In this document: positions 1-8,862 of the stretch, piece by piece
How the letters are laid out: each line of letters begins with the position of its first letter
How positions within the stretch are numbered: the first letter of the stretch is position 1
DNA from: an uncultured Fibrobacter sp.
Lineage (GTDB): Bacteria; Fibrobacterota; Fibrobacteria; Fibrobacterales; Fibrobacteraceae
Direction of reading: 5' to 3'
NCBI GenBank assembly: GCA_946186895.1
Contig: CAMHOW010000009.1
Coordinates: 1 to 59,750, forward strand
Length of the DNA: 59,750 nt
The notes under the pieces: generated by a model
Seen by the model: only the letters and a program-made list of their open reading frames with translations
Told to the model about the DNA's origin: nothing
Databases searched by the model: none
Translations under genes and position numbers: made by a program

Positions 1-55
1 TCATAATGCTGTTTTATCCTAACTTTAAACTGTCCAACTTTTTGGGGTCAGTTCA
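1..55 (-). mobile_element. Terminus of an IS3-family (IS150-group-like) insertion sequence, cut by window edge
   Basis: Read on the minus strand from 55 leftwards, the sequence begins TGAACTGACCCC and continues AAAAAGTTGGACA. This resembles the terminal inverted repeats of the IS3 family, IS150 group (outer TG, inner GTTGGAC). About 27 bases further in, an ATG at position 4 on the minus strand follows a purine-rich stretch, where the first transposase frame would start. The element would therefore lie mostly left of the window with its outer end at 55. Only one end is visible, so neither the partner repeat nor a target duplication can be confirmed. The family call is from memory of the repeat style. 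Confidence 0.5.
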
Positions 56-99
56 AGTGTCGGGGACTTTTTTTTGATAGCTCACGAAAGACGGCAACC

Positions 100-121
100 G
101 CCCCAGTTTAATAACTGGGGC
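100..121. other. Perfect 9-bp hairpin beside the IS end
   Basis: Nine-base arms (gccccagtt / aactggggc) surround a four-base loop. On the plus strand it is followed only by a short ctttg, so a terminator is possible but weak. On the minus strand there is no T-tract. It lies between the IS end and the stop of the GH9 gene and may end transcription coming from either side. Confidence 0.4.
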
Positions 122-130
122 TTTGTTGCT

Positions 131-160
131 GACGGATGCTCGACCTGGTCGAGCATGACG
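131..160. repeat. Small palindromic repeat, REP-like (variant a)
   Basis: Perfect 9-bp arms atgctcgac / gtcgagcat (136-144 and 148-156) with a 3-base loop. On the minus strand it reads gtcatgctcgac and so on. This has the same layout (gtcat, GC-rich arm, short loop, arm, atc) as the palindromes at 6197 and 56955, so I treat the three as variants of one dispersed family. It lies just downstream of the GH9 gene. Confidence 0.55.
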
Positions 161-191
161 TGGTGTATAAACCGACGGATGGTAAAGGGCT

Positions 192-2378
192 TTACCGCAC
201 TACGATCTTCTTCGGGGAGAATCCCTGGACATGCACCAGGTAGATTCCCTTAGGTAGCGTGGACAGCTGGACCGTATTGCTTGCATTCAACAAGATAGTG
301 TTCATCACCACACGGCCATGCACATCCATCAGGCAGAACTTACGCTGGTCAGGATTTGCGAAGGATACCTGCAAGGCGTTTCCGGATTGCAGTACCGAGA
401 ATCCATCGGCTGTCGCAACCTGGAACAAACCATCCGTATTCTTGCCGCCCTTGTCCTTGGAACCAGAGGATTTTCCGGTCGGGTTGGAGCTGTCGCCCGA
501 ACCGGAGTCTCCGTTACTGCCGGAATTGGAGCTGGTAATATCACCGTTACCGCCGGCGGAACTGCTAGAATTGCCGGAACCGCCCTGACTCGAAGAGCTG
601 CTAGGCTTGGGCAAGGAATAGGCCGTTTCGTCGTACCGCGTGACAAGCGCCAGCGTGTACCAAGTGGTGTGCGGGATCCACTGTTCTACCCAACGCCAGC
701 TATCATAGGAATGTACATAGATACGCGTGTCGTTCCAGGCTATTCCCGAGCCGTCTGTATTGTAGCCCGTAATACCATTCGCAATACCGCCAGGTAAAGT
801 GAGGCTCAATGCCTGACCCGTATATTTTTCGGGATTATTTCTCCCCTTGCCATACATAAAGCAGATGTCAAACGGGTTTTTACCCATAATCCAGTCCAGC
901 TGATCGGCTGCGTACTGGAACACCTTTACAGAATCTGCATAGTGCAAGAATCTCGCCGCATACACGGTGGCAGCGGCCAGGGAGCCTATACGAGCATTTT
1001 CACCCTGCCACCAGTAACCCGATTCATTATCGTGAGGAATAAAGAAGCCATTCTTGATTGCACCTTGCGTCTTGTACGTCTGCCGTGCATAGCCAAAGGC
1101 ATTATTCGCACGATCCGTCACCTTCAACTGCCAGGCCAGATGTTTTGCCGCCACCGTTCTGATAGGAGCTGCCTTAGACTCATCCGTTTCCAGCTCCAGG
1201 TAGCGAATCAAGGACAAAAGCGGGAGCCCAGCATCACTTGCATGCCAGAAGGGCCTTGTCTTGGCATCATCCGACCAGAAATACCCATCGTCGCTAATGC
1301 GGCCAGCCAAGTGAGAGGCCCTTGTCCGAGCCGCCGTCAGATACTTGGAATCTTTCGTTGCGTAATAAAGTTCACTAGCCGCCATAAGCGCAGTGTAATC
1401 GTCAATGATGTTTTCCTTGCCATCATCGCAATAGGCACAAGTGCTACCCGGAGACTGCTTTGACTCCAGATGTTCAAAACCCCGCTTGGCTCCAGCCAAA
1501 TACTGGGCCGCCGTCGAGTCGCCATTTAAGCCAAATGTGGATGCCCGTGCAAGGGCAGCGATAGCCATACCACCACCTTCGCGGTAGGCTGTTTGATAGT
1601 TGGCACTTTCATCACCATCGGAACCCGAAAATGCACATATATACGCAGAGGACCTTCCGCCCCAATGGTCAAATACGGTCATATAGAAGTACCCATCCGG
1701 CGACTGCATACGAAGCACAAAATCGGCGGCATAGGTCAGTTCTGCCTTGACAAAGTCAAGTTCGCTTTTAGATTCCAGGAACTCCGGAATCTTTTCCAGC
1801 ATAAAGGAGAAACCCCAAGCCGTCAGGGGAATCTGCTGCGGGTTCAGGTAATTCGCATAGGAAAGGTGCGAAAAATACTTGCTTGCATCTCCCGACGCAT
1901 CGTTATAACCGCCAGACACATTCACCTTCGTTGCCGAGTTCCAAAGGGTCGCGGTGGAATACATGGTCGAATGATCCCCTCTGAAATAACCCAAAGCCGT
2001 GACTATGGTGTTCTTGCCCATCAGGTCATCATCTATCTTGATCGTTTGAGACGTCTGCTCACTTCCTAAATCCGTGTACCGAAGCGTGTAGACTCCGGGA
2101 GTCTTGAAATCCGAAAAATCAGCCACAAAATAGGTACTACCATCGGATTCCCAACTCGAGGGAGTCACCCCTCCAGTAAACTTTCCGGTATAAACCTCAG
2201 TTTCTCCAGAATAAAGGGAGAAGGGCGATCCCACATTTATCAAGCCCGTGGTCTTAAGCACGGCGGTTTTGGGTAGAGCGGCATCATAACCCTCATGGTT
2301 GATGTAAACCTTTGACACCGCAAAAGACAGGGTGACCGTTGACAAAAGCAACAGCGGGAAGCTTTTATGGATTAGCAT
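192..2378 (-). CDS. Secreted GH9 family glycanase (endoglucanase-like) with C-terminal sorting domain
   Basis: Predicted to hydrolyse beta-1,4-glucan outside the cell. Order: signal peptide 1-20; Ig-like N-terminal domain about 21-115, as in CelD-type GH9 enzymes; catalytic (alpha/alpha)6 domain about 120-585; Ser/Gly-rich linker about 592-648; C-terminal sorting-like domain 650-728 (FCLMDVHGRVV, LPKGIYLVHV). The nucleophile/base region is GGYNDASGD (Asp160, Asp164), with a Ser inserted relative to the usual DAGD. GENARIGSLAAA is GH9-typical. The usual C-terminal NE pair is replaced by WRWVEQWIPH, where Glu565 is the likely acid. Substrate is unproven; endoglucanase or another beta-glucanase. 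Start is supported by the signal peptide and an upstream aaggag. Confidence 0.88.
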   Translation of the reverse strand: MLIHKSFPLLLLSTVTLSFAVSKVYINHEGYDAALPKTAVLKTTGLINVGSPFSLYSGETEVYTGKFTGGVTPSSWESDGSTYFVADFSDFKTPGVYTLRYTDLGSEQTSQTIKIDDDLMGKNTIVTALGYFRGDHSTMYSTATLWNSATKVNVSGGYNDASGDASKYFSHLSYANYLNPQQIPLTAWGFSFMLEKIPEFLESKSELDFVKAELTYAADFVLRMQSPDGYFYMTVFDHWGGRSSAYICAFSGSDGDESANYQTAYREGGGMAIAALARASTFGLNGDSTAAQYLAGAKRGFEHLESKQSPGSTCAYCDDGKENIIDDYTALMAASELYYATKDSKYLTAARTRASHLAGRISDDGYFWSDDAKTRPFWHASDAGLPLLSLIRYLELETDESKAAPIRTVAAKHLAWQLKVTDRANNAFGYARQTYKTQGAIKNGFFIPHDNESGYWWQGENARIGSLAAATVYAARFLHYADSVKVFQYAADQLDWIMGKNPFDICFMYGKGRNNPEKYTGQALSLTLPGGIANGITGYNTDGSGIAWNDTRIYVHSYDSWRWVEQWIPHTTWYTLALVTRYDETAYSLPKPSSSSSQGGSGNSSSSAGGNGDITSSNSGSNGDSGSGDSSNPTGKSSGSKDKGGKNTDGLFQVATADGFSVLQSGNALQVSFANPDQRKFCLMDVHGRVVMNTILLNASNTVQLSTLPKGIYLVHVQGFSPKKIVVR

Positions 2379-2412
2379 AGAGGCTCCTTAAATTTGGGGA
2401 GTGAGTCCCCAT

Positions 2413-2441
2413 AATCTATATTATTTTGTAAGAAAACGCAA
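2413..2441 (-). promoter_or_regulatory. Putative promoter of the GH9 gene
   Basis: On the minus strand TTGCGT (2436-2441) and TAGATT (2413-2418) are separated by 17 bases in an AT-rich intergenic gap, with aaggag and the GH9 ATG downstream. A short GGGGA/TCCCC hairpin sits in the predicted leader. The boxes match the sigma-70 layout only partly. Confidence 0.4.
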
Positions 2442-2453
2442 AAAAATTCCAAT

Positions 2454-2675
2454 TTACACCCCGAATTCCTGGTCATCCAGCGTCAATTCGTGGGCCACGT
2501 CGTCCAATTTCTGCTCGGCGGTCTTGGCCAGGGCGGTGCTGTGGCCCCGCAGGGCCGCAAAGGGGGCAAAAATCTTCGCACGGGATTCCATGCTCATGCG
2601 GGGGTGTTTCATGAGAAAGTTCCAGTCGTCCCTCGGGTAGGGCAGATCTATTATGTCGGAATAGTCGCTATGCAC
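2454..2675 (-). CDS. Small YolD-like partner of a Y-family polymerase
   Basis: A 73-residue protein containing HPRMSMESRAKIFAPFAALRGH. That stretch is characteristic of short YolD-like proteins encoded next to UmuC/DinB-type polymerases in Firmicutes and others. The start is GTG at 2675, inside the end of the polymerase gene (8-nt overlap), with ggagg six bases upstream, so the two are almost certainly co-translated. A role in modulating the polymerase is inferred from neighbourhood; no enzymatic motif is visible. Confidence 0.72.
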   Translation of the reverse strand: MHSDYSDIIDLPYPRDDWNFLMKHPRMSMESRAKIFAPFAALRGHSTALAKTAEQKLDDVAHELTLDDQEFGV

Positions 2676-4056
2676 GGTGTCCTCCGATTTGTCCGTTCCG
2701 CTCTACGGTGGTGGCCCCTTCCTGCAGATCCATGCCCTTGACGATGGCGTTCTTGCCGAAACGTTTCTTGATAAGCAGTTCAGCCTTGAGGCGTTTCTTT
2801 TCACGCTCCTGCTTTTGGGCATCGGTAAACAAGTCGTAGCCCTGGTTGCTTTCATCTACCACGTCGATGGCCACCAGGTTCAGGCGGCGCACCGTCAGTT
2901 GCGGGTCCACAATCCGGTCGAAAAGCCGCATGACCGCCTCGGCAAAGGCGGACTGGGAACTGGTGTAATGCCCGATAGAAGCCGTGCCGTGAGCAGGTTT
3001 CGGCACAGTGCGTCCGTAAAAATCCAGCACCGTTTCGCCGTGATAAATTCCCTTGTCCACATTCTCCCGGTCGTAGCCTACCGTAAGCACCATGCCCTTG
3101 GCCACCAGGTCGTTTTCTACCAGGCGCATGGATACCGTATCTACCATTTCCCGCACCACCAGGCGGGCCTTGTCGAAGGGGTACGGGTCCTGCAGCACCT
3201 GGCCCTCTCCCATGCTCTGGGACTGGGGTTTTGCCCTCTTGATGTCAGCGATGGTGCAAGGCTCGTAACCCCAGGCGTGGTCAATCAGGATTTCGGCATT
3301 CACGCCGAACATCTTGTACAGGGCGTCGGGCTCCTTGACGCTTACCCGGGCGATGTCCCCCATGGTATGGATGCCGCGACCCCGGTTCAGGTGGCACTTT
3401 TCAAGCCTGGCTGCGATGCCACGGCCCACCTGCCAAAAACTGGTAATGGGCTTGTGGGACCACAGCTGCCTGCGGTAGCCCATCTCGTCCAGTTCCGCGA
3501 TGCGCACGCCGTCGCTGTCCGCCTCCACGTGCTTCGCCATGATGTCCATGGCTATCTTGCACAGGTAAAGGTTCGTGCCGATACCGCCCGTTGCGGTAAT
3601 TCCCGTGGTGTCAAGCACGTCCTGGATGATGGTCTTCACCAGCTCCCGAGCCGTCTTCTTGTACAGTTTGAGGTACTTCGTCAAGTCCAGAAAGCATTCG
3701 TCGATGGAATAAGAATGGATGTCTTCGGCGCTCACGTACTTGAGGTAAACGTTGTAGACCTTGGTGGAATATTCCACGTACCTTGCCATCTGGGGCTTTG
3801 CTATCAGGAATTCCACCTTCTCGCCGGTGCGTCGTTCCACCTCCCGAACCTTCTGGTTCACTTCAAAAAGTCGGGCCCGTCCGGGAATCCCGTAGGCCTT
3901 CAACGCTGGAGTCACCGCAAGGCAGATGGTCTTTTCAGTACGGCTCTCGTCGGCCACCACCAGCTTTGCCTTTAAGGGGTCAAGGCCCCGGAGGATACAT
4001 TCCACCGAGGCAAAGAAAGACTTTAAATCTATGGCGGCGAAGGTGCGGGAGGGCAT
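2668..4056 (-). CDS. Y-family translesion DNA polymerase (DinB/UmuC type)
   Basis: Copies damaged DNA templates. The N-terminus AIDLKSFFASVEC carries the first metal-binding Asp (Asp10) and the steric-gate Phe region. SYSIDECFLDLT supplies the Asp119-Glu120 pair. The thumb/HhH region GIGTNLYLCKIAMDIMAKH and a little-finger domain to about residue 430 follow. At 462 residues it is longer than DinB (about 350) and closer to UmuC-like plasmid/Firmicute polymerases. Only four bases separate it from the upstream protease gene and it overlaps the downstream YolD-like gene, so it sits inside an operon rather than under a private SOS promoter; I see no LexA-type box. Confidence 0.9.
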   Translation of the reverse strand: MPSRTFAAIDLKSFFASVECILRGLDPLKAKLVVADESRTEKTICLAVTPALKAYGIPGRARLFEVNQKVREVERRTGEKVEFLIAKPQMARYVEYSTKVYNVYLKYVSAEDIHSYSIDECFLDLTKYLKLYKKTARELVKTIIQDVLDTTGITATGGIGTNLYLCKIAMDIMAKHVEADSDGVRIAELDEMGYRRQLWSHKPITSFWQVGRGIAARLEKCHLNRGRGIHTMGDIARVSVKEPDALYKMFGVNAEILIDHAWGYEPCTIADIKRAKPQSQSMGEGQVLQDPYPFDKARLVVREMVDTVSMRLVENDLVAKGMVLTVGYDRENVDKGIYHGETVLDFYGRTVPKPAHGTASIGHYTSSQSAFAEAVMRLFDRIVDPQLTVRRLNLVAIDVVDESNQGYDLFTDAQKQEREKKRLKAELLIKKRFGKNAIVKGMDLQEGATTVERNGQIGGHRA

Positions 4057-4060
4057 GGAA

Positions 4061-5500
4061 TCAGCGGATAATCTTGTAGCGCATCTTCATGGCCTTCAGC
4101 GGGGACCTTCCCCTTGTCTGGACGGCTGGTTTTGCGAAGTGACCGAGCCTTTCGGTACCATATCCGGCAGTGCGCCTATAGGTCGCCGAACTGGCCAGTT
4201 CGACAGCCTTTTCCATTTGTGCCTTTCTGGTTTTTATTTCAAAATCAGGAACTATTCCTAAGTCATGGTATAGTTTCCAGTCTTTGTCATAGGAATACAT
4301 TGCCGTAATGATTGCCAATCCGTCAGGCAAGGCAATGGGGATATCCACGTCTTCCTCCCCCTTCGCTATCCCCAACTGCGCAATCTGCTTTCCGTAAGTC
4401 AAGGCACCTACCACAGGGGATTTCTTGTTGGAGGCAATGGCCGAAAGCATCAATTCTGCACAACTGGCCGACATCTCATTCGCAAGCATAACAACATAGC
4501 GGTCCCTTGCGCTTCCATCCTGGCCCGCGACAACAATCACAGTATCCAATTTCTGGATGTACTTCTGCCTGCCATCGGCCAAAACAGAATCCGCATCGGC
4601 AATGATATCTATAACAATGGTATCCCCTTTAGAAAGAAATTGCTCTGCGGCGGCAATACAATGATCGGTATCCCCGCCACCATTATTGCGCAAATCTATA
4701 ATGGTGGCTTTTGAACCAGCAGTCTTTTTCAGGGCTTCGGCAAATTCCCCATAAGTACCCGAGTCGTCCAAGGTCTTACTGTCAAATTCCGTTATCCTGA
4801 TAACCGGTATGGAATCGCCCATACCATCTTGCTCGTAATGAAGGTACACCGTAGGTAGCCGGCCTATTTCCTCGACGGCAACTTTAACCTTTACAGGATA
4901 TAACTGATTCTGAAATGGCCGTGCAATGTCCAGCATGATTGTATCTTGACCGGAATATTCCTCATAGGCCATCATTAAGTCGTCCATGGAATAGAGGTCG
5001 CCTTCTTGGATTCCGAGGTTCCTGGCCCCCTCATCTACCGATGTCACAACAAACAGTTCCACGTCAAATTCGTCATAGGGGGCAGATTCAATCCCCACAA
5101 TCCTTAAGCCTTTTTCAGATTCGACAAGGGATGCTAGCATCGCTGCGGCCATTGTCGGGTCATAGTAACGCGTGTAGGGGTCAGTCATCTGGTTGTACAT
5201 ATAGCACACATCATAATATCCCTTGGTGCAGCTCTTTTCTCCGAAAGCATTTTTGCTATCCAAAGCGGAACCCTTACCAACGTAGGCGTCGACACTGCCC
5301 TCTATCTCGTTACGGGCGTGTCCATAGATATAAAACAGGTCCAGCAGGGTGTAATTGGCGGACAATTCTTTCGAAGGGACTAGCCTTTCCGGGGCTTCCT
5401 CCTCTGTCCCCGTACCGGAAGGAGACTTGTGCGTACACGCAGACAACAACAATGCAGAGCACGCCAGCGCACCGACGAGAAGGAATTGCATTGTTTTCAT
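4061..5500 (-). CDS. S41-family (C-terminal-processing-type) peptidase lipoprotein
   Basis: A 479-residue serine protease of the Ctp/Tsp clan, anchored by a lipobox (SALLLSACTHK). The catalytic core shows NEMSASCAELM (Ser) and TYGKQIAQLG (Lys), the S41 Ser-Lys dyad, after IIDLRNNGGGDTD. A PDZ-like segment precedes it (about 120-200). I start at the ATG at 5500: aaggaggttaat lies directly upstream and the product then begins with a signal peptide, whereas a longer frame to 5584 would bury it. The start is 10 bases after the stop of the TPR gene, so translation is probably coupled. Substrate unknown. Confidence 0.85.
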   Translation of the reverse strand: MKTMQFLLVGALACSALLLSACTHKSPSGTGTEEEAPERLVPSKELSANYTLLDLFYIYGHARNEIEGSVDAYVGKGSALDSKNAFGEKSCTKGYYDVCYMYNQMTDPYTRYYDPTMAAAMLASLVESEKGLRIVGIESAPYDEFDVELFVVTSVDEGARNLGIQEGDLYSMDDLMMAYEEYSGQDTIMLDIARPFQNQLYPVKVKVAVEEIGRLPTVYLHYEQDGMGDSIPVIRITEFDSKTLDDSGTYGEFAEALKKTAGSKATIIDLRNNGGGDTDHCIAAAEQFLSKGDTIVIDIIADADSVLADGRQKYIQKLDTVIVVAGQDGSARDRYVVMLANEMSASCAELMLSAIASNKKSPVVGALTYGKQIAQLGIAKGEEDVDIPIALPDGLAIITAMYSYDKDWKLYHDLGIVPDFEIKTRKAQMEKAVELASSATYRRTAGYGTERLGHFAKPAVQTRGRSPLKAMKMRYKIIR

Positions 5501-5510
5501 ATTAACCTCC

Positions 5511-6296
5511 TTACCAGTCCTTAGCAGGCCGTGCCTGGCCGCGGATAGGCTTCCAGGGTTTGCGTTCGCCGTTCTGTTCGTCAAAATCTTTCAGGAGTTG
5601 TGCCGCTTCTTCCGGGCTCATCTCCCCCATCTGCACGGGCTGTTCCTCCGGTTCTGCGCCATCGTTAGAGGAATCGCCCTGGCTGTCGCTTGAGCCTTCT
5701 TCGGGCTGCTCAGGTTCGGGCTGTTCGCCGGCACCGCCTTCGCTGCCGGAGCTATTGCTTTCTGAGCTGCCGCCCTCCTGGCTGCTGCTGGACTGGCCGC
5801 CGCCGTTCTGGTCCTGCTCATCGGAAGCGCTTGAGGAACTTTCTGAACCGCTGGAATTGCCGCCGCCGTTCTGGTCCTGGTTTTGCTGGTCCTGCTGGTT
5901 TTGGTCTTGATTCTGGTCCTGGTTGTTATCCTGGTTCTTGTCGTTCTTCTTGTTTTCGTTTTTCTGCTCGTCCTTGGCCTCGTGAATACGGTCCAGGAGC
6001 ATCTGCAACTTTTGATCGTTGGGGTAGTATTGCAGGCCCTCGTTACAGGTAATTTCTGCAGAGGGCAAGCGGTTCTCAATATACTGGAATGCCGCATCGC
6101 TGTAGTAGGCCGATGCCGACTTGGGGGCGGCAAAGGCAGCGACAGATAAGAACATAACGGCAAAAAAAGCAAATAAACGGACGTTCAAAACAGAGGGGAG
6201 ATCCCCGCCTTCGCGGGGATGACACGAAAAAATGCGGGGACAGCAATCCTGTTTATGGCCTATCAACCTAATCACCGACCACAGACTTCTCTTCAT
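5511..6296 (-). CDS. Exported low-complexity TPR-like protein with in-frame repeat insertion
   Basis: A 261-residue protein. After a hydrophobic export segment (about 39-57) comes a short TPR-like region (AFQYIENRLPSAEITCNEGL), then a long Gln/Asn/Asp-rich and Ser/Gly/Glu-rich disordered tail (about 110-225), ending with a short conserved-looking SPEEAAQLLKDFDEQNGERK segment. The start overlaps the stop of the upstream gene in a TGATG arrangement, which supports the 6296 start. Residues about 20-35 (including CHPREGGDLP) are encoded by a palindromic repeat that separates the basic start from the hydrophobic core. Possibly related to the BatC/BatE TPR proteins; function not recognised. Confidence 0.7.
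   Translation of the reverse strand: MKRSLWSVIRLIGHKQDCCPRIFSCHPREGGDLPSVLNVRLFAFFAVMFLSVAAFAAPKSASAYYSDAAFQYIENRLPSAEITCNEGLQYYPNDQKLQMLLDRIHEAKDEQKNENKKNDKNQDNNQDQNQDQNQQDQQNQDQNGGGNSSGSESSSSASDEQDQNGGGQSSSSQEGGSSESNSSGSEGGAGEQPEPEQPEEGSSDSQGDSSNDGAEPEEQPVQMGEMSPEEAAQLLKDFDEQNGERKPWKPIRGQARPAKDW
6197..6224. repeat. REP-like palindrome inside a coding sequence (variant b)
   Basis: Perfect 8-bp arms atccccgc / gcggggat with loop cttc, flanked by ggag and gaca. The same 28-base unit recurs at 56955-56982 with one base changed. Here it lies in frame in the leader region of the TPR-like gene and is translated as part of CHPREGGDLP. Confidence 0.75.
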
Positions 6297-7033
6297 CAGA
6301 TTACCTCCAGGTCGTTGTCGGTGTTGCTGGCGTCAATCTTCGTCTTGGGCTTTCGGCCAGCCTTGATTTCGATAATGTCGTCAATGCGCTGCACATGCCC
6401 GCTGAGCTGACCAGCCGTTTCGTCTTCGGCAATCAGGTTTTCCAGCATTTCCTTGGCTTCGGCATACTTGCCGTCCTTGCAAAGCTGCAATGCACGGGCC
6501 AGAACTTCCTTCGCCTTTTCGCTCAGGGGAGGCTGCTTCTGGTCGTTGTTCTGGTCCTGATTCTGGTCCTGGTTCTGCTTTTGCTTGTCCAGTTCTTCTT
6601 TCAGCTTGCGCTGCACGATTTCTACGTTTTTCTTGGCGTTTTCAAAACCATTGTCCAGGTCGATAGCCTTTTTCAAGTAGGCGACGGATTCACGCCAGGC
6701 GGCAATGCGTTCGCTACCTTCGGCGGACTTTTCACCTATGCGAAAGTGTGTATTGGCCAGGTTGTAGGCCGCCTTGGCAGCCATTTTCTTGTCGGGCATG
6801 CGTACGGCGCTTTCCAATTCCTTCTTGGCCTCGTCGTAATTGCCCAACTTGTACTGGCAAGTGCCAATATTGTAAAACAACAAAGGGTTTGCAGGCTCCG
6901 CTTCCCGGGCCTTCATATACTTTTCCAAAGCACCGGCATAATCGCCATTCTTAAAAAGTTTATTGCCGTCGTTTATAGGTCGCGCAAAAAGCGACACCGA
7001 CAGCACACACAACATGACCAAAAACAATCGCAT
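6296..7033 (-). CDS. Exported tetratricopeptide-repeat protein
   Basis: A 245-residue protein with a signal peptide (1-17), three TPR motifs about 20-135 (NKLFKNGDYAGALEKYMKA; LLFYNIGTCQYKLGNYDEA; AAYNLANTHFRIGE), a Gln/Asn/Asp-rich stretch about 160-180, then another helical repeat (GKYAEAKEMLENLIAEDE). The pairing with a second TPR protein sharing the same DQNQ low-complexity style resembles the TPR members of Bat (aerotolerance) operons, but no VWA protein or MoxR ATPase is nearby, so that label is only a possibility. It probably acts as a periplasmic scaffold. Confidence 0.75.
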   Translation of the reverse strand: MRLFLVMLCVLSVSLFARPINDGNKLFKNGDYAGALEKYMKAREAEPANPLLFYNIGTCQYKLGNYDEAKKELESAVRMPDKKMAAKAAYNLANTHFRIGEKSAEGSERIAAWRESVAYLKKAIDLDNGFENAKKNVEIVQRKLKEELDKQKQNQDQNQDQNNDQKQPPLSEKAKEVLARALQLCKDGKYAEAKEMLENLIAEDETAGQLSGHVQRIDDIIEIKAGRKPKTKIDASNTDNDLEVI

Positions 7034-7091
7034 TTTTCAAGCCTTCATCTTTGCAATGGTAATATACAAAAATGAGAATTATACGACCAAT

Positions 7092-8849
7092 CTATAGCAA
7101 AAGCATTAGAGCTGTCGAGCAACCACTAAAAATCAGCACAAGGAACACACCCGCAACTCGGCGACGTACAGAGCCATTCTCGGCAAAAATTCCTTCAACC
7201 GACAAACAAATACAGGGAATCAATACTGGAAGTATAAAGCGGAAATCATTACTGCACGAATAAGGGTATTTCAGCCTTAATGCCGCCACTGCCACAACAA
7301 ACATCACTATCTGAGCAAGGGAAAGAATTGTCTTGGCATTCCACTTTATTCGCCAAAGCCCCACTAGGGCAAATCCCACAAGGCCTAACAGCGAAATACT
7401 GATAATGGTTGCAAGCCAATTCCCTGCCGTGGTTTTCAGCAACTGGAATTCCCCGAAAAGGGATGTCTTTGCGAGATAATTCAAGAAATACTGCCGACCC
7501 ATGTTGTCATCCCAGGCACTAGTGTAAGGGTGGGTCAAGAAGTTTTCCAGATCAAAATAAAGCATATTACCCGGCTGTGCTCCCACGATTAGGGCACTGT
7601 TCAGGTTCTTGGAGTTACCAACGATATCAGGATTGAACAAGACAAGGCCACCCACAGTGCCGCAAAGGGCCAAGAACAGCACAAGACCAATATATTCCGA
7701 TTTCTTCTTGCGTTCAAAAGACAGCAATCTGCCAGGAACAAAATAAACAAGGAACATCAATCCGAGCATGGCGATGGTAATGATTCCCGTAGATTTCGCC
7801 CAATAGGCCATTGCCGCAAGGGCCACTGATAAAATCACATACGCGCCATTCCTTGTGGCCATATACCGCAGAATGGCCCAGAAACAAATCACATGCGCCA
7901 TGCAAAACATGGCTTCGTTGGTAATCCTCGGAGACATCATGACAAGGGACGGCCAGAAAGTCCAAAGCAGAGCGGCAAGCCAGAAACCTCCACCCGTCAA
8001 AAGCATGCGCAAGCAATATAGCCCAAAGATTAGGGCCAATGCCGACATGATAAAACTGTACCATTGCAGCGCCCTGGGCTTGGAATAATCGAACAGGAAA
8101 GAGGCTTCCCAGAAGGGTATTGCCGAAAGGTAATAAAGGGGTGGGTGGTAGCAAGTCCAACATTCCTTATTGTCTGGAATGCGGTGCTCGTCTGCCACAA
8201 TTCCTACATACTCAATATGTCCATCTACGTCGTAGGCTCGCTGGCTGTAACTTGTTTCTTGGAAATAAGCTCCACGCAAAGCTAGTCCCAGCAAGAAAAT
8301 CAACAGGATTCCCTTATGCAATTTGTATCGTGAACCTATCAAGAAAACCAGCAATCCAAAAAGGACAAAGACCACAACAGTAAGCGCACGAGATCCAAAA
8401 GAGTCCGCTTTCATCAAGGCGGACAATCCTGCAGCACCACCATTGTTTCGAATTTTCAAGTCAAAATTATATTCATCCTGCAATCCCGCGTATTTTTCAA
8501 AATCTTGTTTTGTCAACGTGAATCCAGAAGCCCAATCGCAATAACCCGGAAACTGCTTCGGGTCCACAGACTTACCATTTATGGACATCTCCAAAAGGCA
8601 ATCATCGGGAACCAATTTTAGGGACAATCCATGAGACCATCCCGTATTCAAACCGAACTTGACAGAAAAAACTTCGCCCTGATCCATCCGCTTAAGAATC
8701 GGGAGCACGACTTCTTTTGTTTCATTCTGTCTTTCTAGAGTAACATTCTTGATAACAGGAGCAGAAACCTTCAGCACTACTAACACAAAAGCAAGTAGCA
8801 GCACTATATAAAGTTCCGGCTGCCTAAAAATTTTCAGGATTCTTTTCAT
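7092..8849 (-). CDS. GT-C fold membrane glycosyltransferase (PMT/ArnT-like)
   Basis: A 585-residue polytopic protein with about ten hydrophobic segments. The N-terminal anchor is followed by an extracytoplasmic region (about 35-150) and then a membrane block. CYHPPLYYLSAIPFW is typical of lipid-phosphate-sugar-dependent GT-C enzymes, and the acidic DVDGHIEY just before it is a likely catalytic region. It follows the FAD oxidoreductase gene by 13 bases and belongs with GtrA, so it probably transfers a polyprenyl-phosphate-linked sugar to a surface glycan or protein. Acceptor unknown. Confidence 0.72.
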   Translation of the reverse strand: MKRILKIFRQPELYIVLLLAFVLVVLKVSAPVIKNVTLERQNETKEVVLPILKRMDQGEVFSVKFGLNTGWSHGLSLKLVPDDCLLEMSINGKSVDPKQFPGYCDWASGFTLTKQDFEKYAGLQDEYNFDLKIRNNGGAAGLSALMKADSFGSRALTVVVFVLFGLLVFLIGSRYKLHKGILLIFLLGLALRGAYFQETSYSQRAYDVDGHIEYVGIVADEHRIPDNKECWTCYHPPLYYLSAIPFWEASFLFDYSKPRALQWYSFIMSALALIFGLYCLRMLLTGGGFWLAALLWTFWPSLVMMSPRITNEAMFCMAHVICFWAILRYMATRNGAYVILSVALAAMAYWAKSTGIITIAMLGLMFLVYFVPGRLLSFERKKKSEYIGLVLFLALCGTVGGLVLFNPDIVGNSKNLNSALIVGAQPGNMLYFDLENFLTHPYTSAWDDNMGRQYFLNYLAKTSLFGEFQLLKTTAGNWLATIISISLLGLVGFALVGLWRIKWNAKTILSLAQIVMFVVAVAALRLKYPYSCSNDFRFILPVLIPCICLSVEGIFAENGSVRRRVAGVFLVLIFSGCSTALMLLL

Positions 8850-8862
8850 TAAAAATACCGAT

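Noticed and set aside
2677..3975. Long open frame opposite the Y-family polymerase
   Set aside because: It is a shadow of a GC-rich coding strand; the polymerase motifs fix the true frame.
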